Shown here one piece after another: positions 32,104 through 43,084 of a stretch of DNA of 64,000 nt. The stretch comes from Tetrapyrgos nigripes (lineage: Eukaryota; Basidiomycota; Agaricomycetes; Agaricales; Campanellaceae), in assembly GCA_013368315.1 (NCBI GenBank), contig JAACJM010000321.1:18168-82167 (forward strand), written 5' to 3'. The translations under genes and the position numbers were made by a program. Under the pieces are notes generated by a model. That model was not told the origin of the DNA. It worked only from the letters and a program-made list of their open reading frames with translations, and did not search any database. Numbering within the stretch: the first letter of the stretch is position 1; the number at the start of each line of letters is the position of its first letter.

Positions 32104-32799
32104 CCTGAACGGAGTTGGCTCTGGATTGGCAAGACTTGTTAGAGAAGAATCAAGATTGGTGTGGAGGAGTGACGTTGTTGAGTAACTGGACTCGGTTCGC
32201 TGAAATGTCTGTTGTATTTATCGCTTTGTTACTACTCTGGAATTGTACTTTAGTTGTACTTCTGGTTTTGTCTTCGCAAGACTGATTGCTACGGTGTACC
32301 AAGATCCAGCGTACAGACGAGACAGCTACAGCATTCGTTCCTTTTCTGGAAGGAAACGCGCGTAGTGATAATCTGGGTTTAAGACTAGTGCTATTATGTT
32401 CTGTCTCGTCCTTGCAGAAGATTGCAGGTCTGTAAGCTGTGTTCGAGGAGTTTCTTTTTCCTCTAATATATTCTTGTGTCTTACGATAGAGAAATTCGCC
32501 AGCCCTCAACAGCCCTCAACAGCCTTTAACAGCCCTGCATCTTCTCCCGAACAAACTTCTCCCAACTGCCCCTGAAGCATTGTATCCACATATGTAAAAA
32601 GAACCTGATAAAGAATGCCACTCGACATCCTTGTTAATGTTTGGAATGACATTCCCGAAGTTTATTGTAATTTATCGTGCACAGGATATAGTTTGGATAT
32701 AGTGCTCCAGGCCAGATGCCCCAATTCACTGAATAGCCTCAGCCCGTTCGTTTAAAGGGAAGACAAATTTCATCGACGACGCTGAAATCACCTACAGTC
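32104..32799. other. upstream region of the caspase-like gene
   Basis: No supported gene. A short tandem CAGCCCTCAA-type repeat lies near 32502-32536. The minus-strand frame 32150-32509 lacks any recognisable feature. The right end presumably holds the promoter for the gene starting at 32800. Confidence 0.4.
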
Positions 32800-35679
32800 A
32801 TGTTACTCAGTCAACACAATGTAACGGTTCACACCGTCTCGGAACTGCTCTGGTATCTACAACGGTAAGTAGAATTCATATCTATTCCCATTGCTTCATC
32901 CTAATCTTCGTTGAAAACCTAGTCCTTCTGTTCCTTCTGAAACGAGGTAATGCATATCTACAGAGATGCAGAGGTGCTGACAACATCATGATACTAACTT
33001 GTATCCCCTATATCTCATCTAATAGCCCTGAATCTGTCTCGAATGCAGAACGTGATGTGTCTAACAGTCTTCAAGATTCTTCGATGGAAATCTTAGAAGG
33101 TGATTTGTCCCAGTAAGTACTATCCTGCGTAATCATTCCTCCGAGTCAGGTGCTACAACAATTCAATAGACTGGGACCCAGTCCTCCACGTATCATTTCC
33201 ATTGATCGGTGAGTCATGTTGTCGTCAACAAATGATTCAATCTTCAATTCGCTCCTGCTCTAGTCCACGTTCCTCCTTATTCGCTTTAATCATCGGCATC
33301 GACGAGTATCTCGATCGTAACATAAAGAATCTCAGTGGAGCCGTAGCCGATGCAGACTCTGTTCGAGATTTCCTGTTACAAGACGTCGGCGTGCCGCAAG
33401 AACAAATCAAGAATCTTCGTAATTCAGAGGCAACGAGACTCGCGATTGAAACCGAAATTCAGAATCTCTCCGGCAGCTCAGCTATCAAGGAGAATACTCC
33501 TATCCTGATCTTTTATGCAGGCCACGGTGCGCAGATGCCTGCTGGGGATTTGCCAGCTAGAGATGGGAAGATTCAAATGCTTGTTCCGTATGACTTTGCT
33601 CTCGCTGGGTCGGAGGATGAACGAGGACAAGGCGTACTTGATGTGAGACTTTCGTCTCTACTCGCAGACCTTACTTCAAAGAAAGGGGACAATATCGTGA
33701 GTGCAAAATTATCATTTTTGCATTATTGATGACTTAGCATAAACCTAGACTTGCATATTCGATTCCTGTCATTCTGGTTCTGGTACGCGCGGTGACGAAA
33801 AGGATCATACCTTTGCGGTTCGTAGTATCGAGCTTCCTCAAAGTTATACTATCCCACCGTCAATCTTTCCTTCTCATTCCGATTTGGAGTCATCCCGAAT
33901 ATCCGCCATCGCAAAAGGTTCGGAGAACGTGGGACTGCAATCTCATGTTCTCCTCACTGCGTGCTTGCCCCACCAGGAGGCCAAGGAGCGACACGGCGCG
34001 GGTGCATTCACCAGTGCCTTGTTGACATTGTTGCGAGAACAAGGGCTCGACCAACTCACCTATCGGGGAGTGATAGCCAATCTTCCAGACCTTCCGTTGT
34101 AAGCAAGAAGCCTATACATCTGGTCTTCGATGTGCTAACTGTATTCTAGACAGAATCCTCAATGCGAAGGCGTCCACCAAGATCGTGTTCTGTTCAACTC
34201 CAAGGTGCCCAGCCCCAGATGCGAACTGTATCCTGTGAAACGTAGCGTTGACAAACCTGGCCATTTTATGCTTCAAGCAGGAGAAGCACATGGAATTACC
34301 GCGGGAGCCGAGTTTGATATCTACTCGGATAAGGACATGACCTCTTTCATCTGCAGTGTCTATGTCTCTGGAGCACCGTCTTGCTTCAATGCTTTGTGCA
34401 CTATCAAGCCCGAAGCCAAGTCCAGTCCAGCTCTTCTGCAAGAGGTAGACTTTCCAGAATCTGCGTACGCCTTGCAAACGCGCGCCGGGGTGCGAAAGCC
34501 ACTGCGTGTCTCGATTCCACTCGCCGAAGATTTCATTGATGTATTCCGGCTCATAGCTTCTGATATGCAGAGCGGTGACAATGCAATACTGCTTGTTGAC
34601 AGCGAAGACGAGCAGCCGGATCTAATCGTCTCTTTACATTCTTCACCTCAATCCCTCGCAATCGCGCATTTCAAAATCATGTCTCTGCTTTGTCGTCAGC
34701 ATGGGTTCACTAGGATGCCTTTCGATATTCCCCTAGATGGAGCAGATTCGGCAAAAAAATTTCATCATATCCTTCGAAGCGCAGCACATTTCTACGACCA
34801 TCTCCATTGTTCGGCCAACTCGAAATCCGAACATATCAATGAAGGGACGAATATCGAGATAGATTGTTTTCAATTAAAAGATACTGGAGACTTGTCCAGC
34901 TTTGAGGTCATCTTTGCTCCGGATCCTGAAGGGAAGAATCTGAATATTGGGGGAGTGTAAGGGACCAGGCTAAGAGTCTCGAGAACCGTAGATGGACTCA
35001 TATAGCGAGGTGCCTTAGGCCATGAATAAAGGCATAGAGAAAAGAGTTGATAAGGCTAAAGAACTACTATGAAATATACAAGTATTTATAAGAATACTAA
35101 AAGGAGTAGTAGTAGTCTAACATATGATAAAAGGTCTAAGGAACGTAGGAGCTAGGAGGATTGGGGAGCTACCCATGACAGGGAGTAATCACAATTGACA
35201 TAGATCGAACACAGAACGAGAAAGTGGACGAGTTGCCTGCATATGGATACAAGATCACGAACAACACCGGGTTGAATCTGTATTCATCTTTGTTTTATTT
35301 TGATTTTAGTGATTTGAGTATCGGTACGTCAAACTCTAGCTTCTTGTTGTGCCCCTATTCATGTTACTAACTATCATGTATAGAGGCATACTTCCTTCCA
35401 CCCACTGCGAAACATGGAATGATAGAAACATCTCTTCCAGCTCACGGTTGTCTATTAATAGGTTCGGGATATAGTTATTTCGTCAGAGAAGGACAAGATG
35501 TCGACGTAGGCGCGTTAAAACTCTTTCTGTCGACGGATTATGTTGAATATCGGAGAATTGCCCAAAAATCTCCTTTTGAAGATGATCATCTCGCAACAAA
35601 GCAAGTGAATAGGTCGTCTAAAAGAAGTTTGTGGGACACGATGACGGTGACTATCGTACAGAGGAAGAGGCATGTTTGA
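32800..35679 (+). pseudogene. caspase-like (metacaspase/peptidase C14-type) gene interrupted by a solo LTR
   Basis: Exons as read: 32800-32864, 32923-32946, 33026-33112, 33170-33208, 33264-33696, 33749-34098, 34150-34955, (solo LTR), 35186-35323 and 35384-35679. All splice phases join. The caspase fold shows FALIIGIDEY, the catalytic-His motif FYAGHGAQ (about 33511-33534) and the catalytic-Cys motif IFDSCHSGSG (about 33758-33785), then LLTACLPHQEA. Agaricomycete caspase-domain proteins with a long C-terminal region of unknown function are common; the expected activity is a cysteine endopeptidase. After NIGG the frame runs into the LTR and meets TAA at once, losing about 145 residues (VITIDIDRTQNEK to the end at 35679). 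The peptidase domain itself is complete, so a shortened protein may still be made. Confidence 0.85.
34956..35180. mobile_element. solo LTR, 225 bp, inside a coding exon
   Basis: Starts TGTAAGGGACC and ends CCCATGACA (TG...CA), with a 5 bp target duplication GGGAG at 34951-34955 and 35181-35185. Deleting it with one duplication restores the caspase gene frame. It has no internal coding sequence, as expected after LTR-LTR recombination. It happens to begin with a consensus splice donor (GTAAGG at 34957), but none of the nearby acceptors I checked restores the frame. Confidence 0.85.
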
Positions 35680-36760
35680 TACTGCATGAAAGCTTTGCGA
35701 GCTACCGCTTCACGTGGGAATAAAAATGCCCTTATTTGATTAGTTGGAACACTAGTAGTACAATGAGCTTCCTCAACGCAAGGATGATGGTAGAGGACAA
35801 GAGAAAAAAAGACCGGATCCAGACATGTGCACTGCAGCGTCAGGGTCATTGGGAAGAGGATGACTCAAGGATAACAACGTCAGGAAAATCATAAGGAACT
35901 AACCCAGTAGCCAAACACCAAAATCAAGACTTCTAATGGTGCGTGTACAGAAATATTTAGGTAGTGATCTCCTTCGTACCTCGTTCATATTGCATCGCCC
36001 TCGTCTAATGTTCCACACCTCGTACTATATGCTAGTCCAAAAATAAAGGCGGTCTCACCTCTCCGACGTCCATTCTGAGTTGGGCCTCGAGGCGCTTTCA
36101 ACACGCTGCTAGTACTACTAGACATTGGGAGTCACTTAAATCACAGAATATCTTGGACGTCGACTCAGACTGTAGGCCTTTTCTGGCAAACCCAGTACAG
36201 GTAAGCGTGATTTTCACTCCCTGCCACAAATTTATACCTTACAAGTACCTCGCCAGATGCTTGCGAGTTCGAGACAAGGTACGACCAAGCTCCTTTCAAG
36301 TGATACTGATCGTAATAGAAATACACCGCCTGCACGCTGCGAGCTCCGTCCTGCCTGTCCAAAAATAAAAGCGGTCACAGATTCGTAATTCTCCGTTTCT
36401 GATGTCTATTCGGAATTCTGTACCACATATTACTACTGCTAGCTAGACCTGACTCCAGGATCTTCAGAGAATGTCGACGTACTACATCGCAGTTGACCAC
36501 TTCCAAATTTCTGGATGCAACGTATTCCAAGCTGAGTGCCCTGAGGTGCGAGCTTGATTTTGAAGATATTTAATTTCCTGAAGGTCGACAACCTTCCTCT
36601 ACATAGCTGACCTGTCTAGGCAATCTCCAGGTCTACACGACGGTGACATACCCCCGCCTTGAATCGGCGCCAGTAATAGAATCTTCATACATTCGAACTT
36701 ACTAATGATCTGCAGCCTTCGCGCAAGGCAGATGATCATTGTATGTGTGATTTGAGTGGA
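35680..36760. other. intergenic region with a short direct repeat
   Basis: No gene supported. GTCCAAAAATAAARGCGGTC occurs near 36033 and again near 36358 with related sequence after each, so part of this stretch is an old ~325 bp tandem duplication. Confidence 0.4.
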
Positions 36761-36765
36761 TGGAG

Positions 36766-36773
36766 TATAAAAG
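36766..36773 (+). promoter_or_regulatory. TATA box of the small secreted protein gene
   Basis: TATAAAAG lies ~155 bp before the ATG at 36924. The gap is explained by a probable 5'-UTR intron (GTGACTTTTC near 36849 to CTCTTGCAG at ~36910). Confidence 0.6.
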
Positions 36774-36923
36774 CAGGACTGTTCCGATCCTTTGACCTCA
36801 TCACACTTCCTCCAATCCTTCCTCACCCACTCACACTCACAGCCTACAGGTGACTTTTCTTCTGGGCCATGCCAGTGCGCTTACTTACTCTACTTGCTCA
36901 CCCTCTTGCAGTTTATTATAACT

Positions 36924-37519
36924 ATGCGCTTCTTCGCTGTAGTCTCTGCTCTTGCTGCTGCTGGCTTTGCCACTGCTCAGGAATCCGCACGTTTCGGTTC
37001 AGTCGCTGTTAGCCCTTGTGGCGGCTTCAAGGGTGGTAATGTGAGCCTATACTCGCCGTTATGAATCAAATTCACCTACTTATTTCCTCATTTCTTCGAC
37101 ACTCGCAGGCCATTACGCTCACATATAACGCTACCACCGCCATCCAACAAGGCAATGTTCCTGAATCCGTTAGTTTCTGGGTTCAGGGTGTCAATGTGAC
37201 CGACGGAGTCCAAACTCCCGTTAGTCCGTTCTTCAGACTCGCGCACAACGACAATTTCGATTCTCAGGCAGACCCGATCTTCACCACTCAAATCACCGTG
37301 AGTATCCCATAATTTACTTCTATAATACTGGCAGAGAACGCTTCAGTTTCCAGACACGATGATACTGACTGCGTTCGAATTTCGTAGGTTCCTGAGCCAT
37401 TCGGCGACTTCATTAATGCCCCGTTCTTCGTGGTTACGGCGTTCATCATTCATGGTAGCGACGGACTCGTCGAGTTTGGTGGTGTTGAGGACGAATGCCC
37501 TCAAATCCAACCCAATTGA
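36924..37519 (+). CDS. small secreted protein of unknown function
   Basis: Three exons (36924-37040, 37109-37297, 37388-37519) with GTGAG donors and CAG/TAG acceptors, all phase 0. They give about 145 residues. A clear signal peptide (MRFFAVVSALAAAGFATAQ) is followed by a mature part of ~125 residues with two cysteines (SPCGG and DECPQ) and potential N-glycosylation sites (TYNATT, VNVTDG). The length and the lack of repeats fit the many small secreted proteins of mushrooms. I recognise no domain and infer no enzymatic activity. It has its own TATA box and a probable 5'-UTR intron. Confidence 0.8.
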
Positions 37520-37853
37520 ATGGGTATGAGTTGAGAGTATTGGTCAGTGTTGGGATTCGTAAAGTTGCGTCAAGGACAATGACGGACTGACTGACTGAGC
37601 GTTTGTGGACTGTGATACTTACTCCAGACTTTGTGATACGCTTTGCTCTCATAAATCTTGTTTGTACTTGCGAAGAATATTACTGTCGCTCGTTTAATCG
37701 TGAACTTGAGTCCCCAAATAAAACGTGGATAAAACGTGAAAACCACGTTTGATGACATCATGTCAACGCGTCGTATTGCTCTCTCACTCTAACCATCACC
37801 ACCGTCTCTCCTTCCTACTTTTTCTTCCGCACAACCTTTAAGAATCCTCAACT

Positions 37854-39208
37854 ATGCCCTCAAATAGTCGTAATCAAAAGCGCAGAGCCTCCTCTGAACC
37901 AGAAGAACCGTCCAAACCCAAGAAGCCGCGTGCATCCCGCAAGTCTCAACTTGTGAATGAGGAGGAAATAGACATAGACGAGGAGGCGGAGAAAAAGGAG
38001 GAGAGGAAGCGAGCGAAGGAGGCAAAGAAGGAATGGGAGTCGTCTCTGGTACCGTGGAAGACAGATGAAGAGTTCAAATGGCCCACTGGAACGCTGGTGA
38101 GTGTTGGTTTGTTTAGTTTGGAACTTTGGGCGATGGGTATGGTACCGGAAGGAACGAGAATAGGTCTGGGGTGTTGGGAGTGTTACTCAAAGTAACTCTG
38201 GAGAATGGTGCTACTGGGATGCTTTCCAGGCAGCAGCACCAATGCCACTCGTCGAAAATTGGCCCAAACGCTTCGCCCATTTATGGCATATTGCGAACAT
38301 GTAGCTTGGCAGATGTCCTTTCATGTCCCTAGAGCTTCGTTTTGCATCTCTGAGGGCGCTAGACCGTCCTCTCTTCTACCATAAATTGTTCCTTTACGAT
38401 ATAACTGACTGTTTCCAATCTTCTCTAATACATAGGCTATGTACAAAAGCGACGGTACGTCTCAGTCTTCTTCCTCTATTCCTTAATGCTCTGGCTTACA
38501 ATCCATGCTTCGTTGCACCATCTTTCTTTCTTGTAATCAACCCGACTCAACCGATCGCTCGATTTTCTCCGGAAACCTCTCTGTATATGTACAGCAAAAT
38601 CCCAATACGCCCTCACCGACACCGACCTTCTCTCCCTCCCACATGAATCCATACCGCCAAAATCCTTCTTCAAATACCACGACGTACGAGATCTTGCGAA
38701 ACGGAAATGGGAAGCCGGTGCGATGAAGGTTAAGGAGGGCTGGGAACTGCCTGAGGTGAGTGTTTGCATACCGTCATTGTTTCACTGATCTTCGTGGCAC
38801 TGGTTATTTTTCTGTTCTTCGGCCATATATCTTACATCTTCTTCATTCTCGTCTACTCGCTATCTTTTTCTTTCTTTCTCCGTCCTTCCTCCCAAGCCCG
38901 CTTTCTATATCTATCTACTCACCGCTGACTTACATCCACAGGTGCGCAACAAAGGCGAAATCCACCTCTTCAAGAAAACCGACTCTACCATCATCCCTAA
39001 TTCCTCAACAAGAACAAAGTCTTCTCCCTCAACCCAATCATCTCCCTCGTCCTCAACACCGTCACCCTCAAAACCATCATCCCCGACACGCTGGAGCGAC
39101 CTCGGCTTTGTGTACATTCGCATGATTGGTGTACACGACGGGAGTGATAAGACAAGTACGAGTGAAGGGACGAGGACGAGGGGGAGGGGCCGGAAGGGTG
39201 ACGAGTGA
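37854..39208 (+). CDS. probable nuclear protein with basic N-terminus and an XPA-C-like segment
   Basis: ATG at 37854. Exon 1 (to 38096) encodes a basic then acidic region: QKRRASSEPEEPSKPKKPR looks like a nuclear localisation signal, followed by EEEIDIDEEAEKKEERKRAKE. Later exons as read: AAAPMPLVENWPKRFAHLWH (after 38231), AMYKSD (after 38435), KSQYALTDTDLLSLPHES with FFKYHDVRDLAKRKWEAGAM (38594-38756), and a Ser/Pro-rich end from 38941. The 'Y-x-L-T-x-x-D-L ... A-x-x-K-W' pattern resembles the C-terminal DNA-binding part of XPA/Rad14 proteins, but the zinc finger is absent. That link is weak. The C-terminal exon is in doubt because the frame becomes low complexity. Confidence 0.5.
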
Positions 39209-39689
39209 CGAGTGACCGGTAGGGTGGAAGATGAGGGCGTGGAAGCTTGAGGGTGACGGACAGCGGGTGGTGGTGTAGAGTTGGGGAGAGGAGGCTCTAT
39301 TGCTAGTAGCTCCAGCCTACGTCACATTTACGACTTGTGTACCGTCTTAATAACTGATTTCTGTTGGACATTTAGTCGTCTACGACGAGCATATATATGA
39401 TTTACACTACACAAATACCCTAGCAAGGGACGAAGTGCAAGAGTACGCAGTAAAAGTCCAAAATATGTTTTGCCCGGCCGACCATTAGAAGTAGAAATAC
39501 AGATTCGTTTTGCTCCTTTACAAAAGACTGCTCACATTTCAACCTGCATTTCCTCACTCCCATTGTTCAACCCTCATCCTCGTCCGCATCATCATCAACT
39601 CTCTCGACCGAGACATTTCCAAGTCCTAAACCGGCATTAACACTGGAGCTGGTACCCGCACCAGCACTACCGGTACCGTTGTACCCACT
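39209..39689. other. short intergenic region between convergent genes
   Basis: 3' flanks of two convergent genes; nothing distinctive seen. Confidence 0.4.
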
Positions 39690-42400
39690 CTACCCATTAC
39701 TCATCACGTCCCCATCCAAAGTCCCACTCATCCGATTCATCCTCTCTGTCAGAGCCTGGTAAGTAGCGCGAGTTTGAGCATTCGTACTCTGAGCTCTCCT
39801 CCATTCCTCTAATTTGATTTTGGTGACGATGTCTCCTGGCCCTCGAAGTCCCCAGCCTCGTCCTCCGCTTCCAGTGCCACTGCCACCTCCAACGCTACCA
39901 GCACCAGCACCACGGCTACCACTAGCACCTGGTGAAGACAAAACACCAGCAGCAGGGCCCAAAAGACCTAACCTTCCACTCAAAGTCCACGTCGCATCGT
40001 ATTCCCAATCCGCCGGGTCAGTCGATGAAATCGTCCACTGATGCCCACACTCTGGTTGAGGTTGAAGCAAGGACTTGTCACGGTCTTCGGGATCATGTTC
40101 TTTGGCTTTGTTCTTTCGTGGTTCTGACTCGCTTTCGGATTCTCGTTCTTCTGCCTTGCCCTTTCTTTTGTCCTTTCGTCGTGGTGCGTCAACGTCAGCA
40201 GAGTCAGCTGGAGGCGCAGAACCGTTCACGGAGGATGTCGACGTTGACTCGGTGGGAGTAGTCGCTTCAGGAGCAACGGTAGACGCAACAAACTTCCACA
40301 CTAGCCCACTGGACAGCTTGAATTCCCTCAGCTAAGGACAATAGATCCTCCACGCAGCAACATATCCTCGTTGGGCTTGTATGAGTGTCAATGTTGGCGG
40401 TGTTTCGTTTTTGGATTGAGGTGGAGCCTGAGGTGTACAGTGATGGGAAGAGCTGGTCTTGACACCGTTGACGACAGAGGTGGAAGTTAATACTGCTGTC
40501 GCAGATGCCGATGGTGTTCATCTGGAGTAGGAATAAGCAAATGGGGCGTATTAGCGACTTCTGGGAAATCGTCGTCGTCAAGATCGTAAATGTACTCGCC
40601 GAAGCCTTCTTGCTTGGTCAAATCGATGTTGATAGGCTTCACCCTGTAGAGGTGCACGACTTTGAGATTAGGGAAGCGGGTGAGTTGTTAAGCACCGAGA
40701 GAAAGAAGAGTAGCCTATGAAATGCAGTTGGTTAGTGGATGGTGATTGAGAAAAGTGAAGGGACAAGAAATGCCATACCACACCGAAAAACCAAAGAAGA
40801 AGAAAATGATGAAAAAGGGACTTGTACTCACCTCAGAAATTCCATTTCCCCTCACCCACCTAACCCTCAACTCCTCCAACCCATCACACCTCTCAGCAAG
40901 CGTTCCCAAAACCTCCATCAAATCCTCACTCATTCCTTCCTCCAACTGATCAAAAACGAAACTCAACGACCTCAAACTCGGCAAGTCTAACCCTCTTCCT
41001 TGAACAGATCCACCATTTTGGAACGAAGAGATAAAGCTGTTGACTGTGCCCCAACTTCCGGGACCGCCATTCGAAGAAGTACTGATACCAGTACCTGCAC
41101 CAGCACAGCGACACAGCCAGCACCACCGCCTCCAGCGGCACCCACATTCCCATTCCGACTAGTACCGCCACCACCCCAACGTCCGACGTACCCTCGCCCA
41201 CCCAAACATCCCAATACCCTGGCTCAACACAACTGACTTCCATAGCCTCCACGCGACTCGTCGTACCCGCCAATAACGGCAAAAATTTTGCTGGTCCCGA
41301 GTACGCTGTTAGGTGAGACCACGACGATGGAGGAATAGTAGGCGTTGTCGTATTGTTGTTGGGTTGGTTGGCGTGAGCGTGAGCGTTAGGGACAGTGACG
41401 TTAAGAGGCGAAAAACTGGCATTAATGGCATTCCCATCCGGACTCGGCGCAATAACGACGGCGTTTGCATCGACACCTGGAGCTCCACCACCAGGAGCCT
41501 GAGGGTAACTTGGTTTACTGGAGTGACTGTAATCTGGGAAAGGGAGCGTTGGACGTGTGTACGGTTGGCGATGAGGTGGAACTTGGAGACTGTAGCGAGG
41601 AAGGGAAGGGAAGTCAGTACCAAAAAAAGGCATCACAGAAAAATACAAAGACAGACTCACAACGCGTCATCAACGACATAGTCCACCCAAGACCCACATC
41701 AAAAAATCCTAGGCCTCTTTCCCTCAGCTTCTTCATCTCCCGTAATCACAACTTCCAAACATCCTAGACTCGGAACTCCTAGTGCACAAAAATATCGCCT
41801 CTCCCCACTACCGTGACATTCATCCCTTCCAAACAGCAGTAATACGTTATAAACCAATTCGAAGAGATGGATATGAGCCGAGAGACGAGCGATGAGCTCG
41901 GCTCGGTGGATTGAGAGGACAAGAAGAGGGTGGATTCCTCGACGAAATCTTGGGTTCTATGTGACTTCAGAGGGTAAAAGTGATGGAATAAATGATAACT
42001 TGAAGCTGAAATCGTCTGTAGCGAAGATGTTAGTGAAGTAAGCAGGAAAAGAATTAAAAGACTCACTCGACGCATCGTCACCAAAACAATCTACCTCGTC
42101 TTCTTCATCTCCTGTAGACCCAACTCCCTAAAAGGTCCACTTAACTCCAGCAACGCCTGCCGCAATGAACGAATTCTCGAAGAGAACAGTTGGAGGATAG
42201 ACGGCATGTGGAAGGAGGATAGTGCGGAGTAACGGGACAGATAGGTGAAGCCTCGTGCGTTGGGTATGGAGGGATCGGATGGAATTGGAGGATGATAACG
42301 ATAACGCTGAGGAGTCAGAGGGGTAGACTTGATGAGGTGAATGCAAATGTAGTGTGTCGCATCAGATGGTGAGGACGTCGATTGGGACAAGAGAATGGAC
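39690..42400 (-). CDS. poorly resolved gene, possibly F-box/LRR-like, with low-complexity C-terminus
   Basis: A chain of minus-strand exons is visible but not fully resolved. Near 41850-41700 is AHIHLFELVYNVLLLFGRDE. At 41610-41250 is a Pro/Asn/Thr-rich linker, then HLTAYSGPAKFLPLLAGTTS and VEAMEVSCVEPGYWDVW. At 40984-40830 an LRR-like piece reads LRSLSFVFDQLEEGMSEDLM then CDGLEELRVRWV. The last exon, 39690-40301, has an acidic/basic segment (RRKDKRKGKAEE), a Gly/Ser-rich stretch and EEWRRAQSTNAQTRATYQAL before the stop. The LRR-like piece suggests an F-box-type protein. A T6 run near 41700 separates two frames that read as continuous protein, so a one-base lesion or a missed intron is possible. 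The start is not fixed. Confidence 0.4.
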
Positions 42401-43084
42401 TAGAACTAGAACACTCACTGTGCTCATATCGACATTTTTACCACTACTCCCACTTCTTTCCATACACGTCCCAATCCTAGCCTATCAACCCAACGGCTGC
42501 TCTGCTCTTCTAAGAGCGCTTACCCCAATCCAGCAATGTCTTCTTGAAGCGCCCCGTCAGGTGTAGCGCTACCATTGAGGGTAACGGCCTGAAGAAAAGA
42601 CTTGGTACGAGCATTGGAGTATGCAGGCATGGCGGCAGAGCTCAATGGAATATAGAGAGGGAAGGTGAGAGATTATTCCAAGCGAAGACGTCGAAAGCGA
42701 GTCCCGACGAGATAAATAGGCTCTATCGTACAATATGGGTATTAGGGCACGGTTAGTGAAAGTAAGGAAGTGAGACATACCTAGTGGCAATGTTTCCTAG
42801 AAGCTTGTTCTAAGCAATGAGAACCCTCTACAACTGTCAAAAATCCGCCAGCGTAAGCGCATTCAAGTCGACGATGATGGTGGTAGTAAAGAGAGCTACC
42901 TTGTGACTGGCCTCTACAACCGAAATGTCTAGACTCGGTCTGGACCGGGTCTAAGGACCGTTGACGTCAACAACCATGCCAGTTTCCCTTATACTACCAT
43001 GCACCTCTCGTTGTCAAGCCCGTTGGCGCACCAGGCTCTCATCAGGTTCTTCGCTACCCAAATCTCGTTCAGATTGAGCAAAAA
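42401..43084. other. region between the minus-strand gene and the esterase remnant
   Basis: No supported exon. The N-terminal exons of a carboxylesterase would be expected in the right part but are not recognisable. Confidence 0.35.
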
